Source: Georgenia daeguensis
Lineage (GTDB): Bacteria; Actinomycetota; Actinomycetes; Actinomycetales; Actinomycetaceae
Direction: 5' to 3'
Length of the DNA stretch: 64,000 nt
Assembly: GCF_039537705.1 (NCBI RefSeq)
Contig: NZ_BAABBA010000011.1
Coordinates: forward strand, 62,001-126,000
Part shown: piece after piece, positions 15,304-23,492 of the stretch
How the letters are laid out: every line of letters begins with the position of its first letter
How positions within the stretch are numbered: position 1 is the stretch's first letter
Translations under genes and position numbers: made by a program
The notes under the pieces: generated by a model
Seen by the model: only the letters and a program-made list of their open reading frames with translations
Database searches by the model: none
Told to the model about the DNA's origin: nothing

Positions 15304-16308
15304 TCAGGTGCGCCGTGCGCCGCAGCTCTCCCTGATGACCATCCGCGTACGGACGCGGAGGTGCTGGGGCCGCCGGGGGCGGCCGGTTCCGTCGAGCAGG
15401 AGGCCCATGGCCTCCGTGCCGAGCCTGTGTGCGGAGACCGAGACGGTGGTCAGCGCCGGCCTGAGGTACTCCGCCATGGGGATGTCGTCGAAGCCCACCA
15501 GGGCCACGTCGTCGGGGACGCGCAGCTGCATGTCCCGCAGGGCCGCCAGCGCCCCGATCGCCATCCGGTCGCTGGCTGCGAAGATGGCCGACGGCGGGGC
15601 GGAGGCGTGCATGAGGCGCCGGGTCGCGTCGTACCCGCCGGCCTCGGTGTAGTCACCGTTCGCGACCTGGTCGGAGCGGTGCTCGACCCCGGCGTCCTTC
15701 AGAGCGCGCCGCAGCCCGCGCAGTCGCTCGTCCGAGGCGCTCGAGCCGCGGTGGCCGGCGACGAACCCGATGCTCCTGTGGCCCAGGGCGAGGAGGTGGC
15801 GGCCGACCTCCTGGCCGGCCTCGGCGTTCTCCACGCGGACCGTGGAGAACCGCCGGGTGGCACGCCCGATCATGACCACCTCGGTGCCGTAGGCCTCGAG
15901 GTCGCCGTCGGGCAGGACCACCTCGTCGCCGCCACCGATGACGGCCAGCGCGGCCACCCGCTTGGCGAGCAGGGCGTCGATGCTGGACCGGGCGCGCCCC
16001 GGGTCGCGGTCGGTGCTGCACGAGAGCACCTGGTACCCGCGTGCGGTGGCGACGTCCTCGATGCCCCGGGTGATCTCCGGGTAGTAGGGGTTGGACATGT
16101 CGGGCGCGACGACGCCGACGAGCCGGCTGTTGCGCTGCGTCAGTCCCTTCGCCATGCCGTTGGGGCGGTAGTTGAGCCGCTCGATGGCCGCGAGGACCTT
16201 CGCCTTCGTCTCCGCCCCGATGGGGTAGTCACCGCCCGAGGCGACCCGCGAGACCGTGGCGACGGAAACGCCCGCCTCGGCGGCGACGTCACGGATGGTC
16301 GCAGGCAT
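15304..16308 (-). CDS. LacI-family transcriptional regulator of the acid-sugar-type locus
   Basis: 334 residues: an N-terminal LacI helix-turn-helix (TIRDVAAEAGVSVATVSRV, residues about 4-22), the hinge region to about residue 60, then a periplasmic-binding-protein-like sensor domain with the usual FAASDRMAIGAL and VGFDDIP motifs. A candidate operator with central AACCGGTT lies 18 bp upstream of its start, and another lies in front of the ABC transporter at 17352. It therefore probably represses both itself and the divergent uptake operon until a sugar-like inducer binds. Confidence 0.92.
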   Translation of the reverse strand: MPATIRDVAAEAGVSVATVSRVASGGDYPIGAETKAKVLAAIERLNYRPNGMAKGLTQRNSRLVGVVAPDMSNPYYPEITRGIEDVATARGYQVLSCSTDRDPGRARSSIDALLAKRVAALAVIGGGDEVVLPDGDLEAYGTEVVMIGRATRRFSTVRVENAEAGQEVGRHLLALGHRSIGFVAGHRGSSASDERLRGLRRALKDAGVEHRSDQVANGDYTEAGGYDATRRLMHASAPPSAIFAASDRMAIGALAALRDMQLRVPDDVALVGFDDIPMAEYLRPALTTVSVSAHRLGTEAMGLLLDGTGRPRRPQHLRVRTRMVIRESCGARRT

Positions 16309-16325
16309 GATTTCCTCGCGCTTTC

Positions 16326-16340
16326 TGTAACCGGTTTCTA
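16326..16340. promoter_or_regulatory. LacI operator upstream of lacI (AACCGGTT core)
   Basis: TGTAACCGGTTTCTA centres on the palindrome AACCGGTT. It lies 18-32 bp upstream of the lacI start codon and overlaps the opcA stop codon. The same core recurs at 17352-17365, at the promoter of the divergent transport operon. Confidence 0.62.
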
Positions 16341-17288
16341 TGACGCCGACCGTAGCGACGCCCCGTCGCCGGTGTCAAGGGTGCCGGTGCGGACCAGCTG
16401 GGTGAGGGCCCGGCCGTACACCGGGTCCGGCGCCAGGTGGCGCAGATCCTCCATGAGGCAGTCCGCCAGGCTGCGCAGGGGGAGCGAGACCGTCTGGTCC
16501 GGCGCGCCGGGCAGGCGCATCGTCGCCGTCGAGCCGTCCGGCTCGCGGCGCACCGTCACGGCGCCGGCGACCGTCTCCACCCCGACCTCCGTGATGCTCC
16601 CCGAGTGCAGCTCCCGGGTCTGGACGGAGCAGCCGAGCCCGCTCGCGAGCCACCCGGCGACGAGGTCCACCGTGGGGCGCAGCCCCTGGCCGGCCACCCA
16701 CGCCCGCCGCACCCCGTGCGTGGGGAGCAGGTCCAGCGCGGCGGCCAGCAGGGCCCGCCACGGCGTGCTCCGAGCCCAGGACAGGTCGGTGTCGCCGGGG
16801 GAGTAGCCCCGCGCCAGGGCGCGGATCGTAGCCGGCGGGTCGGCAGTGCCGAGCGCGTCCGTGATCCGGCGGACGGCCAGCTTTCCGACGGGGTCCTCGG
16901 CCGGCTCGGGCGGCGGCGCGGCCGGCCACCACGCGACGGTCGGCACGTCCGGCAGGAGCAGCGGCGCCACCAGCGTGTCCGTCGCGCCCGCGGCCCGCCC
17001 GCCCGCGCGGAGCACCACGATCTCGCCCGCCCCGGCGTCGGCGCCGAGGCGGATCTCGGCGTCGAGCCCGTCGGGCGCCTGCGGGTCGGTGACCAGGGCG
17101 ACCACGCGGCTGGGGTGCTCCAGGGAGGCGCTCCGGGCGGCGGCCAGGGCGCTCGCGAGGCTGCCCTCCACCGTCGGGACCACGAGCGAGAGGACGTGGC
17201 CGAGCGCGACCGCGCCGCCCTCCTCGCGGAGCCGGACGAGGGCGGCGGCGACGTCGTTCGCGGTGGTGCGGGGAAGGATCGTGATCAT
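16338..17288 (-). CDS. opcA: Glucose-6-phosphate dehydrogenase assembly protein OpcA
   Basis: 316 residues with the OpcA domain pattern: N-terminal alpha/beta region with SLVVPTVEGS and DPQAPDG, central PLLLPDVPTVAWWP, and a C-terminal beta-rich part. OpcA is needed for assembly and redox control of glucose-6-phosphate dehydrogenase in actinobacteria and cyanobacteria. It is usually next to zwf; here it heads the minus-strand arm of the catabolic locus, and a zwf gene is 6.5 kb away on the other strand. Both may be secondary copies dedicated to NADPH supply for this pathway. It starts 147 bp from the ABC transporter, with the LacI operator between them. Confidence 0.87.
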   Translation of the reverse strand: MITILPRTTANDVAAALVRLREEGGAVALGHVLSLVVPTVEGSLASALAAARSASLEHPSRVVALVTDPQAPDGLDAEIRLGADAGAGEIVVLRAGGRAAGATDTLVAPLLLPDVPTVAWWPAAPPPEPAEDPVGKLAVRRITDALGTADPPATIRALARGYSPGDTDLSWARSTPWRALLAAALDLLPTHGVRRAWVAGQGLRPTVDLVAGWLASGLGCSVQTRELHSGSITEVGVETVAGAVTVRREPDGSTATMRLPGAPDQTVSLPLRSLADCLMEDLRHLAPDPVYGRALTQLVRTGTLDTGDGASLRSAS

Positions 17289-17351
17289 GTCGGTCTCCCG
17301 CCGTCGGGACTCGTCACGCTTGACACGTGCAGGTCAGATGCGCCACCTTCG

Positions 17352-17365
17352 TGTAACCGGTTAAC
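17352..17365. promoter_or_regulatory. LacI operator in the opcA/ABC divergent promoter region
   Basis: TGTAACCGGTTAAC is a near-perfect palindrome around AACCGGTT, followed at once by a partial second copy (CTGTAACCG). It lies in the 147-bp gap between divergent opcA and the ABC transporter, downstream of a TTGACA -35-like hexamer (17320-17325, plus strand). It matches the site in front of lacI. Confidence 0.65.
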
Positions 17366-17382
17366 TGTAACCGTGTGCTCCG

Positions 17383-17406
17383 GGGGCCGGCAGCACTGCC
17401 GGGCCC
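17383..17406 (+). other. Leader hairpin ahead of the ABC transporter start
   Basis: GGGGCCGGCAG and CTGCCGGGCCCC can pair, with one bulge, around a 2-nt loop. The hairpin ends about 20 nt before the AGGAGGAG ribosome site of the ATPase gene. It may affect translation or message stability; no alternative structure was worked out. Confidence 0.35.
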
Positions 17407-17435
17407 CAGGCGACGACGGAGACGCAGGAGGAGCC

Positions 17436-18197
17436 TTGACCTACAGCCTCGAAGTTGAAGACGTGAACGTCCGGTTCAGGCAGAACGTCATCATCGACGG
17501 CCTGTCCCTGCGGGTCGAGAACGACGAGTTCGTCAGCATCGTGGGGACCTCGGGATGCGGGAAGACCACGCTCCTGCGGTCCATCGGCGGTCTCCTGCCC
17601 CAGGCGCAGGTGGGCCGGATGACCCTCCACGGCCGTGAGCTGAAGACCCCGGAGCCGCGGGCGGCGATGGTCTTCCAGCACTTCGGCCTCTTCCCGTGGA
17701 AGACGGTCGAGCAGAACATCCGCTACGGCCTCGACGTCCAGGGCCGGGCGCAGGGCATGGACGCCCGGGTGGCCGAGCTGCTCGAGATCATGAGCCTGAC
17801 CGCGGCCCGCAAGAAGTACCCGTACCAGCTCTCGGGCGGCATGAAGCAGCGCGTCGGCATCGCGCGTGCGCTGTGCCTCGAGCCCGAGCTGCTGCTCCTC
17901 GACGAGCCGCTCAGCGCCGTCGACGCCATCACCCGGGAGATCATGCAGCGCGAGGTGCTCGGCATCATCGAGCGCGAGACCCGTACCGCCCTGCTGGTCA
18001 CCCACGACCTCGACGAGGCGATCATCATGTCCGACCGCATCATCGTCCTGGGCGGGCCGCCGGCCCGCGTCATGCTGGACGTCCGCTCGCCCATGCCGCG
18101 CCCCCGGAACATCGACTCGGTGCGCAGCCACCCGGACTACATCCCGCTGCGCAGCCAGCTGTGGGACAGCCTGCAGTCGGGGCGGGAGGCAGCATGA
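17436..18197 (+). CDS. NitT/TauT-type ABC transporter ATPase
   Basis: 253 residues, read from a TTG start with AGGAGGAG just upstream; the longer frame runs back through opcA and is rejected. Walker A GTSGCGKTT (about 38-46), Q-loop VFQHFG, signature LSGGMKQR (about 132-139), Walker B LLLLDEPL and the switch His in VTHDLDEA are all present. It resembles SsuB/TauB-type ATPases powering uptake of sulfonates, nitrate, thiamine precursors or other small organic compounds. It is the first gene of the plus-strand arm, with an ATGA overlap to the permease gene. Confidence 0.92.
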   Translation: MTYSLEVEDVNVRFRQNVIIDGLSLRVENDEFVSIVGTSGCGKTTLLRSIGGLLPQAQVGRMTLHGRELKTPEPRAAMVFQHFGLFPWKTVEQNIRYGLDVQGRAQGMDARVAELLEIMSLTAARKKYPYQLSGGMKQRVGIARALCLEPELLLLDEPLSAVDAITREIMQREVLGIIERETRTALLVTHDLDEAIIMSDRIIVLGGPPARVMLDVRSPMPRPRNIDSVRSHPDYIPLRSQLWDSLQSGREAA

Positions 18198-19072
18198 GCG
18201 GCGCGACGACCCCCGCGGACCGCGGTGCCACGAGCCCGCCGGCCCCTCGGCGTGACCCGCTGGCCCAGGTCCCGCCCCAGCGGGAGATCCAGGCCCGCCG
18301 CACCCTGCGGCTGCGCACCCTGTCCAAGAACCAGCGGCGCGCGGTGCGGTACGGCTCGCTGCTCGTCATCCTGCTCGCCTGGGAGATCTACGGGCGCAGC
18401 GTCAACCCCATCGTCTTCACCTACCCGACGGCGATCGTCCAGGCGTTCTTCGACATGATCGCGGACGGCACGCTGGTCGACGCGCTCGTGGACACGCTGG
18501 TCGTGCTGCTGATCGGCTCGGTCATCGGCGTCGTCTTCGGGGTGGCGCTCGGCCTGGTCGCCGGGCGCAGCGACGTGGCGCGGCAGATCCTGGACATCCC
18601 CATCAACGCGCTCTACGCCCTGCCCGCCGTCGCGCTCATCCCCGTGATCGTGCTGTGGTTCGGCTTCGGGGACTCGGCGAAGGTCTTCGTCGTCGCCTTC
18701 TTCGTCTTCTTCCCCGTCGTGATCAACACCCAGCGCGGCGTGGCCGAGGTCGACCCGGAGCTGCTGGAGGTGACCCGGTCCTTCTGCTCCAGCGAGAGCC
18801 GCGTCTGGCGCGACCTCCTGCTGCCCGGGGCCCTGCCGTTCATCTTCACCGGCATCCGCCTGGCCATCGGGCGTGGGCTGGTGGGCGTGATCGTCGCGGA
18901 GTTCTTCACCGCGATCTCCGGCCTGGGAAACCTCATCGTCACCAACGCCAACACCTTCGAGACGGCGCGCGTCTTCGTCCCGATCGTCATCCTCTCGCTC
19001 ATCGGCGTGGTGCTCACCGGCGCCCTCGCCGCCGTCGAGAAGGTCCTCGCGCCCTGGCGCCGCGAGCAGTGA
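18194..19072 (+). CDS. NitT/TauT-type ABC transporter permease
   Basis: 292 residues with about six membrane helices after a 50-residue charged N-terminus. The cytoplasmic coupling loop (EVTRSFCSSESRVWRDLLLPGALPFIFTG region, about 190-215) occupies the EAA-motif position. ATG 18194 overlaps the ATPase stop (ATGA). It pairs with the adjacent ATPase and lipoprotein as a complete importer. Confidence 0.92.
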   Translation: MSGATTPADRGATSPPAPRRDPLAQVPPQREIQARRTLRLRTLSKNQRRAVRYGSLLVILLAWEIYGRSVNPIVFTYPTAIVQAFFDMIADGTLVDALVDTLVVLLIGSVIGVVFGVALGLVAGRSDVARQILDIPINALYALPAVALIPVIVLWFGFGDSAKVFVVAFFVFFPVVINTQRGVAEVDPELLEVTRSFCSSESRVWRDLLLPGALPFIFTGIRLAIGRGLVGVIVAEFFTAISGLGNLIVTNANTFETARVFVPIVILSLIGVVLTGALAAVEKVLAPWRREQ

Positions 19073-19132
19073 ACACCGGGGCGCCCCAGCGCGCTGACGT
19101 CCCGGACCAACCAACGAGGAAGTGGGTCCGTC

Positions 19133-20212
19133 ATGAAGATCCAGCTCGGGCGACGGCGTCGCCCGCTCATCGCGACAGGCATGGTGCCGCTGCTGATCGC
19201 CCTCGCGGCCTGCGGCGGGGACGACGGCGGGGCCGAGCCGGGTGGCGGCGGCGGCACGGGAGGCGGTGCCGGTGGCGGCACGACCACCCTGCGCGTCGCC
19301 ATGCCCACCAGCACGACGAGCTTCGCCAACTCCGACGTCGCCGTCGCCGACGAGATGGGCTACTTCGACGAGGTCGGCCTGGCCGTCGAGATCTCCAACC
19401 TCAAGTCCGGGTCCTCGGTGACCACCGGCGTCGTCGGCGGGCAGTTCGAGGTCGGCGGCTCGAGCATCGAGCCGGTGATCAACGCCTTCGCGGGCGGCGG
19501 GGAGGTCAAGGTCATCGCCAGCTACACCGACCGCCTCGAGGTCGAGATGGTCGTGCCCGAGGACATCGAGTCGCCGGAGGACCTCAAGGGCAAGCCGGTC
19601 GGCATCCAGGAGGTCGGCGCCTTCCGCGAGGTCATGACCCGCATGGTGCTGGAGGACGCCGGCCTGACGGCCAAGGACGTCCAGTACGTCTCGGTCAACG
19701 CCAACGCCTACATCGGCGCCCTCCTGCAGGGCCAGATCTCCTCCGCGATCCTTCACCCCGAGCAGGCCATCGAGGCGACGAACAAGGACGACACCCTGCA
19801 CCCGCTGGTGAACCTGTACGAGGTCGAGCCGGACTACTTCTACGGCGTGTACTTCGTCGACGCCGGGTGGCTTGAGGAGAACCAGGACGCGGCGGAGGGG
19901 TTCGCCGAGGCCATCACCAAGGCGCACCGGACCATGTACGACGACCGGGAGGCCGTGGTGCCGATCATCGCGGAGGCCACCGGCTTCGACGAGAAGGTCA
20001 TCGACGGTGCCTGGGAGACCTACATGGAGGAGGTCCAGGCCTACCCGAAGAACGTCGGGCTGGAGGAGGACCGGCTCCAGTACACCGTCGAGCGCATGCA
20101 GGAGCTCGGCACCCTCCGCGCCGGGGAGGCGCCCGACGTTGCCGAGATGGTGGACCGCGGGCCGATGGAGGCCGCGGTGGAGAAGCTGGGTGAGGTCGAG
20201 GAGCGTTCGTGA
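19133..20212 (+). CDS. ABC transporter substrate-binding lipoprotein (NMT1/SsuA-like)
   Basis: 359 residues. An Arg-rich lipoprotein signal ends in the lipobox LAAC (Cys about residue 24), followed by a Gly/Asp-rich linker (about 25-50) and an NMT1/THI5-like periplasmic-binding domain (RVAMPTSTTSFANSDVAVADEMGYFDEVG). Ligands of this fold are small organic molecules such as sulfonates, pyrimidines or aromatic acids rather than free sugars. The GTG of the kinase gene overlaps its stop, linking uptake to the DUF1537 kinase. Confidence 0.9.
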   Translation: MKIQLGRRRRPLIATGMVPLLIALAACGGDDGGAEPGGGGGTGGGAGGGTTTLRVAMPTSTTSFANSDVAVADEMGYFDEVGLAVEISNLKSGSSVTTGVVGGQFEVGGSSIEPVINAFAGGGEVKVIASYTDRLEVEMVVPEDIESPEDLKGKPVGIQEVGAFREVMTRMVLEDAGLTAKDVQYVSVNANAYIGALLQGQISSAILHPEQAIEATNKDDTLHPLVNLYEVEPDYFYGVYFVDAGWLEENQDAAEGFAEAITKAHRTMYDDREAVVPIIAEATGFDEKVIDGAWETYMEEVQAYPKNVGLEEDRLQYTVERMQELGTLRAGEAPDVAEMVDRGPMEAAVEKLGEVEERS

Positions 20213-21672
20213 CCGGAGCGGCGCCGGGTTCTCCGGCGCCGGGCGGTGACGCCGCCCCGGGGCTGCGGCCTTCCCGTCCGCGGCTCGGCGTCGTCGCCGA
20301 CGACTACACCGGCGCCGTCGACGTCGCCGCCACGCTGCGGGAGGCCGGCGCCCGGGTCGAGCTGCATCTCGGGGTCCCGCCGCCGGACCGGGCGTGGAGG
20401 GGTGGCGACGTCGCCGTCGTCGGCCTCAAGACCCGCTCGGTGGAGGCCGGCGCGGCCGCCGGTCGGTCCGCGGCGGCGGCCGGCTGGCTGCTCGGGGTCG
20501 GTGCGTCGCAGCTGTTCCAGAAGTACAGCTCGACGTTCGACTCCACCGACGCGGGCAACATCGGCCCCGTGGCGGACGCGCTGTGCGCGGAGGTTCGCCG
20601 TCGCGGCGGCAGCGAACCCGCCGTGGTCCTGTTCTGCCCGGCGGTGCCGCGCTACGGACGGACGGTGTACCAGGGGCACCTGTTCGTCGGCGACCGGCTG
20701 GTGTCCGAGGCCGCCGGCGACCACCCGCTCACGCCCCGCACGGACGCGGACCTCGTCCGGCGTCTGGCCCGCCAGACGCGGGTGAGCGTGGGGCTGCTGC
20801 CGCACCAGGCGCTGACGGGCGGGGCCGAGGGCGCCCGCGCCACGCTCGAGCGGCTCGCGGCGTCCGGGGTGCGGTACGTCGTCGCCGACGCGGTGGACGA
20901 CGCCGACCTCGCCGTCCTCGGTGAGGTCGCCCGGGCGCACCCGCTGGTGACGGGAGCGGCGGGCCTGGCGACCGCCCTCCTCGCCGGCGTCCTCCCGGGC
21001 CCGGCTGCCCCCGCCACGTCGGCCGTCCATCGGGGGCACCGGTCGGGGGCGCCCCCGGGTGAGCATCTGCCTGCCGAGCACCTGCCGGCCGAGCACCTGT
21101 CGGCGGAGTACCCGCCGCCCGACCTGCCCGGTGCGCTCCTCGCCGGCAGCTGCACGGCGGAGACGCTCGAGCAGGTGCGCCGATTCGAGGCCCGGTGGCC
21201 GGTGCTGCGCTTCCGGCCCAGCGAGGTCGCGGCCGGGCGGGACGTTCTCGCGGAGGCGCGCCGGCTGGCCGCGGACCACCTGGGCGGCGGGCCGGTCGGG
21301 GTGGTGGCGAGCGCACCGCCGGACGTCGTCCGCACGGAGCAGCAGGCGCTCGGCCGTGACCGGGCCGCCGAGCTGGTGGAACGGACGCTCGGCGAGGTGG
21401 CCGAGGCGCTCGTGGCGCTCGGGGTGCGCCGGCTGGTGACGGCCGGCGGCGAGACGTCGGGCGCCGTGGTCGAACGGTGCCGGATCACCCACGGCACGGT
21501 GGGCGCTGCCGAGGCGCCGGGCGTCGCCTGGCTGCGGGTCGGCGACGTCGTGCCGGCCGAGGGCGCACCGGCCGAGGCAACCCCGGAGGACGGCACGCTG
21601 TGGGTGCTGCTGAAGTCCGGGCCGCTCGGTGACGCCGACGTCCTGGTCCGGGCCCTCGCCCCCGCCGCCTGA
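20209..21672 (+). CDS. DUF1537 four-carbon acid-sugar kinase family protein
   Basis: 487 residues. The N-terminal substrate domain begins with GVVADDYTGAVDVA (about 27-40) and KYSSTFDSTDAGNIGP (about 105-120). The C-terminal nucleotide domain contains TAGGETSGAVV. Known members (OtnK, DtnK, LtnK) phosphorylate 3-oxo-tetronate, D-threonate or L-threonate/erythronate. The GTG start overlaps the binding-protein stop. A linker around residues 285-302 repeats AEHLP-like pentapeptides three to four times. With the divergent class II aldolase and dehydrogenase it gives most of an acid-sugar route; the isomerase OtnI is absent. The substrate is uncertain. Confidence 0.87.
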   Translation: MTGAAPGSPAPGGDAAPGLRPSRPRLGVVADDYTGAVDVAATLREAGARVELHLGVPPPDRAWRGGDVAVVGLKTRSVEAGAAAGRSAAAAGWLLGVGASQLFQKYSSTFDSTDAGNIGPVADALCAEVRRRGGSEPAVVLFCPAVPRYGRTVYQGHLFVGDRLVSEAAGDHPLTPRTDADLVRRLARQTRVSVGLLPHQALTGGAEGARATLERLAASGVRYVVADAVDDADLAVLGEVARAHPLVTGAAGLATALLAGVLPGPAAPATSAVHRGHRSGAPPGEHLPAEHLPAEHLSAEYPPPDLPGALLAGSCTAETLEQVRRFEARWPVLRFRPSEVAAGRDVLAEARRLAADHLGGGPVGVVASAPPDVVRTEQQALGRDRAAELVERTLGEVAEALVALGVRRLVTAGGETSGAVVERCRITHGTVGAAEAPGVAWLRVGDVVPAEGAPAEATPEDGTLWVLLKSGPLGDADVLVRALAPAA

Positions 21673-21673
21673 G

Positions 21674-21726
21674 TTCGCCCGTCCTCCGACTTCGCCCGTC
21701 TTCCGACCTTCGCCCGTCTTCCGACT
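21674..21726. repeat. Short tandem repeat after the kinase gene
   Basis: Three consecutive copies of TTCGCCCGTCYTCCGAC (17-18 bp period) follow the kinase stop codon directly. They have no hairpin symmetry, and nothing else is recognised in the 208-bp gap apart from a TAGCGT-type -10-like hexamer near 21825. Confidence 0.6.
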
Positions 21727-21880
21727 TGCCCACATCCAGGCTTCCCGACCCCACGGCCGCGGCCCGCCCGGAGCCTTCACGGCTCGTTCATCCCCCTGCT
21801 GCGTTATGGACGCCTGGCTTCCCTAGCGTCGTCCCGAGCGTGCCGCGGTCCTCGCGGCGCTCGGACCCGGGGGAGCTCTC

Positions 21881-23212
21881 GTGCGCGAACGTTCTGCTGT
21901 GCTGCTCGGCGCCGTCGCGGCGCTCGGCCTGACGGCGACGGCGGTGGCGGCTCCCGCGACGGCCGCTCCCGCAGAGGCCGCGCCGTCGTCGAGGCTCACG
22001 GATACCGTGACGGACGTGCCGGACGAGGACAAGGTGGTCCTGTTCGCCGTCGACGGCTTCGACGCCGACTACCTCGACGGGCGCGCCGACCTGCCCAACC
22101 TCGAGGCGCTCGCGCGGCGTGGGGCGCTGAGCACCGGCACCGGCGTGATGTCCTCGATGACCAACCAGTCCTGGTCCTCGGTGGCCACCGGCGCCTACCC
22201 GGAGCGCACGCTCAACGCCTCCTACTACCTCGACCCGGTCACCGGGACGGTGCGCGGGCAGTCGCGCGCGATCGCCGTCGAGACGCTGGGGGAGGCGCTC
22301 GCGGGCGCCGGGAAGACCGTGGCCTCGGTGCAGTGGTTCATCCTGCAGAACCGTGGGGTGGCCTACGGCGACCCAGAGGCGCTGTACACCCAGCCCGGCG
22401 GGACGTGCGAGAGGCGGGGCGACGACGCCGTCGCGATCCTCGAGGGCCGCCCGGTGGACTCGGGCGGCACGGCGGTGACCGTGCCCGAGGTGCCGGACTT
22501 CCTCGCGGTGTACTGCGACGACGTCGACGGCGCCGGGCACACCACCGGCGAGGACAGCGCGGCGACGGTCGCGGCGCTGGAGCGGGTGGACGAGCAGATC
22601 GGGCGCGTGGTCCAGGCGACGAAGGACGCCGGCACGTACGGGCGGACCACGTTCGTGCTGCTGGGCGACCATGGCTTCACCTCCTACGACCACGTCAACG
22701 GGCCCCAGACCGAGGCGGCCGTCGAGGCCCTTGGGTACGAGGCGGAGTGGGTGGGCACGGGACGCGCGCCCGCGCCCGGCACGCAGGTGGTGCTCGCCGG
22801 TGGCGGGCTGACCTCGGTGCACCTGGTCGGAAACCTGGCGGGCGACGGCGGGGCGCTGGCGCGGATCGAGGCGGCGCTCGCGGACGTCGAGGGAATCGGC
22901 CGGATCTACGGCAAGGACGACCAGGCCGCGATGCGCATGGCGCCGGTGTACGGCGACCTGGTGGTGGAGCCGGCTCCGGGCTGGGCGATGTTCGCCGCCG
23001 ACGCCGACCACACCCGGGGACGGCACGGCACCAGTCAGGAGCTGGAGGTGGCGTTCCTGCTCAGCGGGGCGGGTGTGCAGCCGGGCGTGGCGCCGGCGGG
23101 CGCACGGCACGTGGACGTCGCGCCGACCGTCGCGCACCTGCTCGGGGTCCCGGCTCCGGCCGGCTCGCAGGGCCGGGTGCTGGCGGAGTCGCTGGTGACC
23201 GCGCGCCGGTAG
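21881..23212 (+). CDS. Secreted alkaline-phosphatase-fold phosphodiesterase/pyrophosphatase
   Basis: 443 residues from a GTG start with GGGGGAG upstream. A signal peptide (about 1-30, Ala-rich) is followed by a type I phosphodiesterase/nucleotide pyrophosphatase domain. Metal and catalytic motifs fit the alkaline phosphatase superfamily: AVDGFDADY (first Asp), MTNQSWSSVATG (nucleophile region; Thr is the likely nucleophile by alignment with NPP enzymes), DDVDGAGHTTG, LGDHGFTSYDH and RGRHGT. It should act outside the cell on phosphodiesters or nucleotides. It follows the kinase gene codirectionally but after 208 bp, so may be independent. Cargo is unknown. Confidence 0.85.
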   Translation: MRERSAVLLGAVAALGLTATAVAAPATAAPAEAAPSSRLTDTVTDVPDEDKVVLFAVDGFDADYLDGRADLPNLEALARRGALSTGTGVMSSMTNQSWSSVATGAYPERTLNASYYLDPVTGTVRGQSRAIAVETLGEALAGAGKTVASVQWFILQNRGVAYGDPEALYTQPGGTCERRGDDAVAILEGRPVDSGGTAVTVPEVPDFLAVYCDDVDGAGHTTGEDSAATVAALERVDEQIGRVVQATKDAGTYGRTTFVLLGDHGFTSYDHVNGPQTEAAVEALGYEAEWVGTGRAPAPGTQVVLAGGGLTSVHLVGNLAGDGGALARIEAALADVEGIGRIYGKDDQAAMRMAPVYGDLVVEPAPGWAMFAADADHTRGRHGTSQELEVAFLLSGAGVQPGVAPAGARHVDVAPTVAHLLGVPAPAGSQGRVLAESLVTARR

Positions 23213-23278
23213 GTGCGCCGTCGATCAGGCCACCGGGCACTTCTCGGATGCCGGTTCGTCGCGCCCGGCTGACCAAGG

Positions 23279-23489
23279 TCTCTCTTTTTGTCGATGTGAG
23301 CACCGCTGGCCAGACGCGAGTCGGGCTCGCGCGAGTCGCGCTGGGCTGGCCCGTGCGCGTCCCGCCGCACTGCGGCGAGCCAGGCTGGCGCGAGTCGCGC
23401 TGGGCTGGCCCGTGCGCGTCCCGCTGCACGGCGGCGAGCCACGCTCGCCTGGCTCCCGTAGACCTCACATCCGCGAAAAACACTTGTCG
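23279..23489. repeat. Inverted-repeat intergenic element, copy 2
   Basis: The 529-bp gap 23213-23741 has no credible gene. Its left boundary reads CTTTTTGTCGATGTGAGC and its right boundary CCTCACATCCGCGAAAAACAC: the same inverted ends as the element at 10881-11089. The arms are complementary over roughly 40 nt with mismatches, and both copies hold a CGAGTCGCGCT motif internally. This copy lies between the phosphodiesterase and zwf genes, both plus strand. No encoded transposase. Confidence 0.6.
23330..23446. repeat. 59-bp tandem duplication inside element copy 2
   Basis: Two nearly identical units (23330-23388 and 23389-23446), both opening CGCGAGTCGCGCTGGGCTGG and ending in a GCGAGCCA-type segment, differ at only a few positions. 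The duplication is absent from copy 1, so it is probably recent. Confidence 0.75.
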
Positions 23490-23492
23490 TCC

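Noticed and set aside
16437..17435. The 5' extension of the ABC ATPase frame across opcA
   Set aside because: It overlaps opcA antisense and has no ribosome site. The TTG at 17436 has a strong AGGAGGAG.
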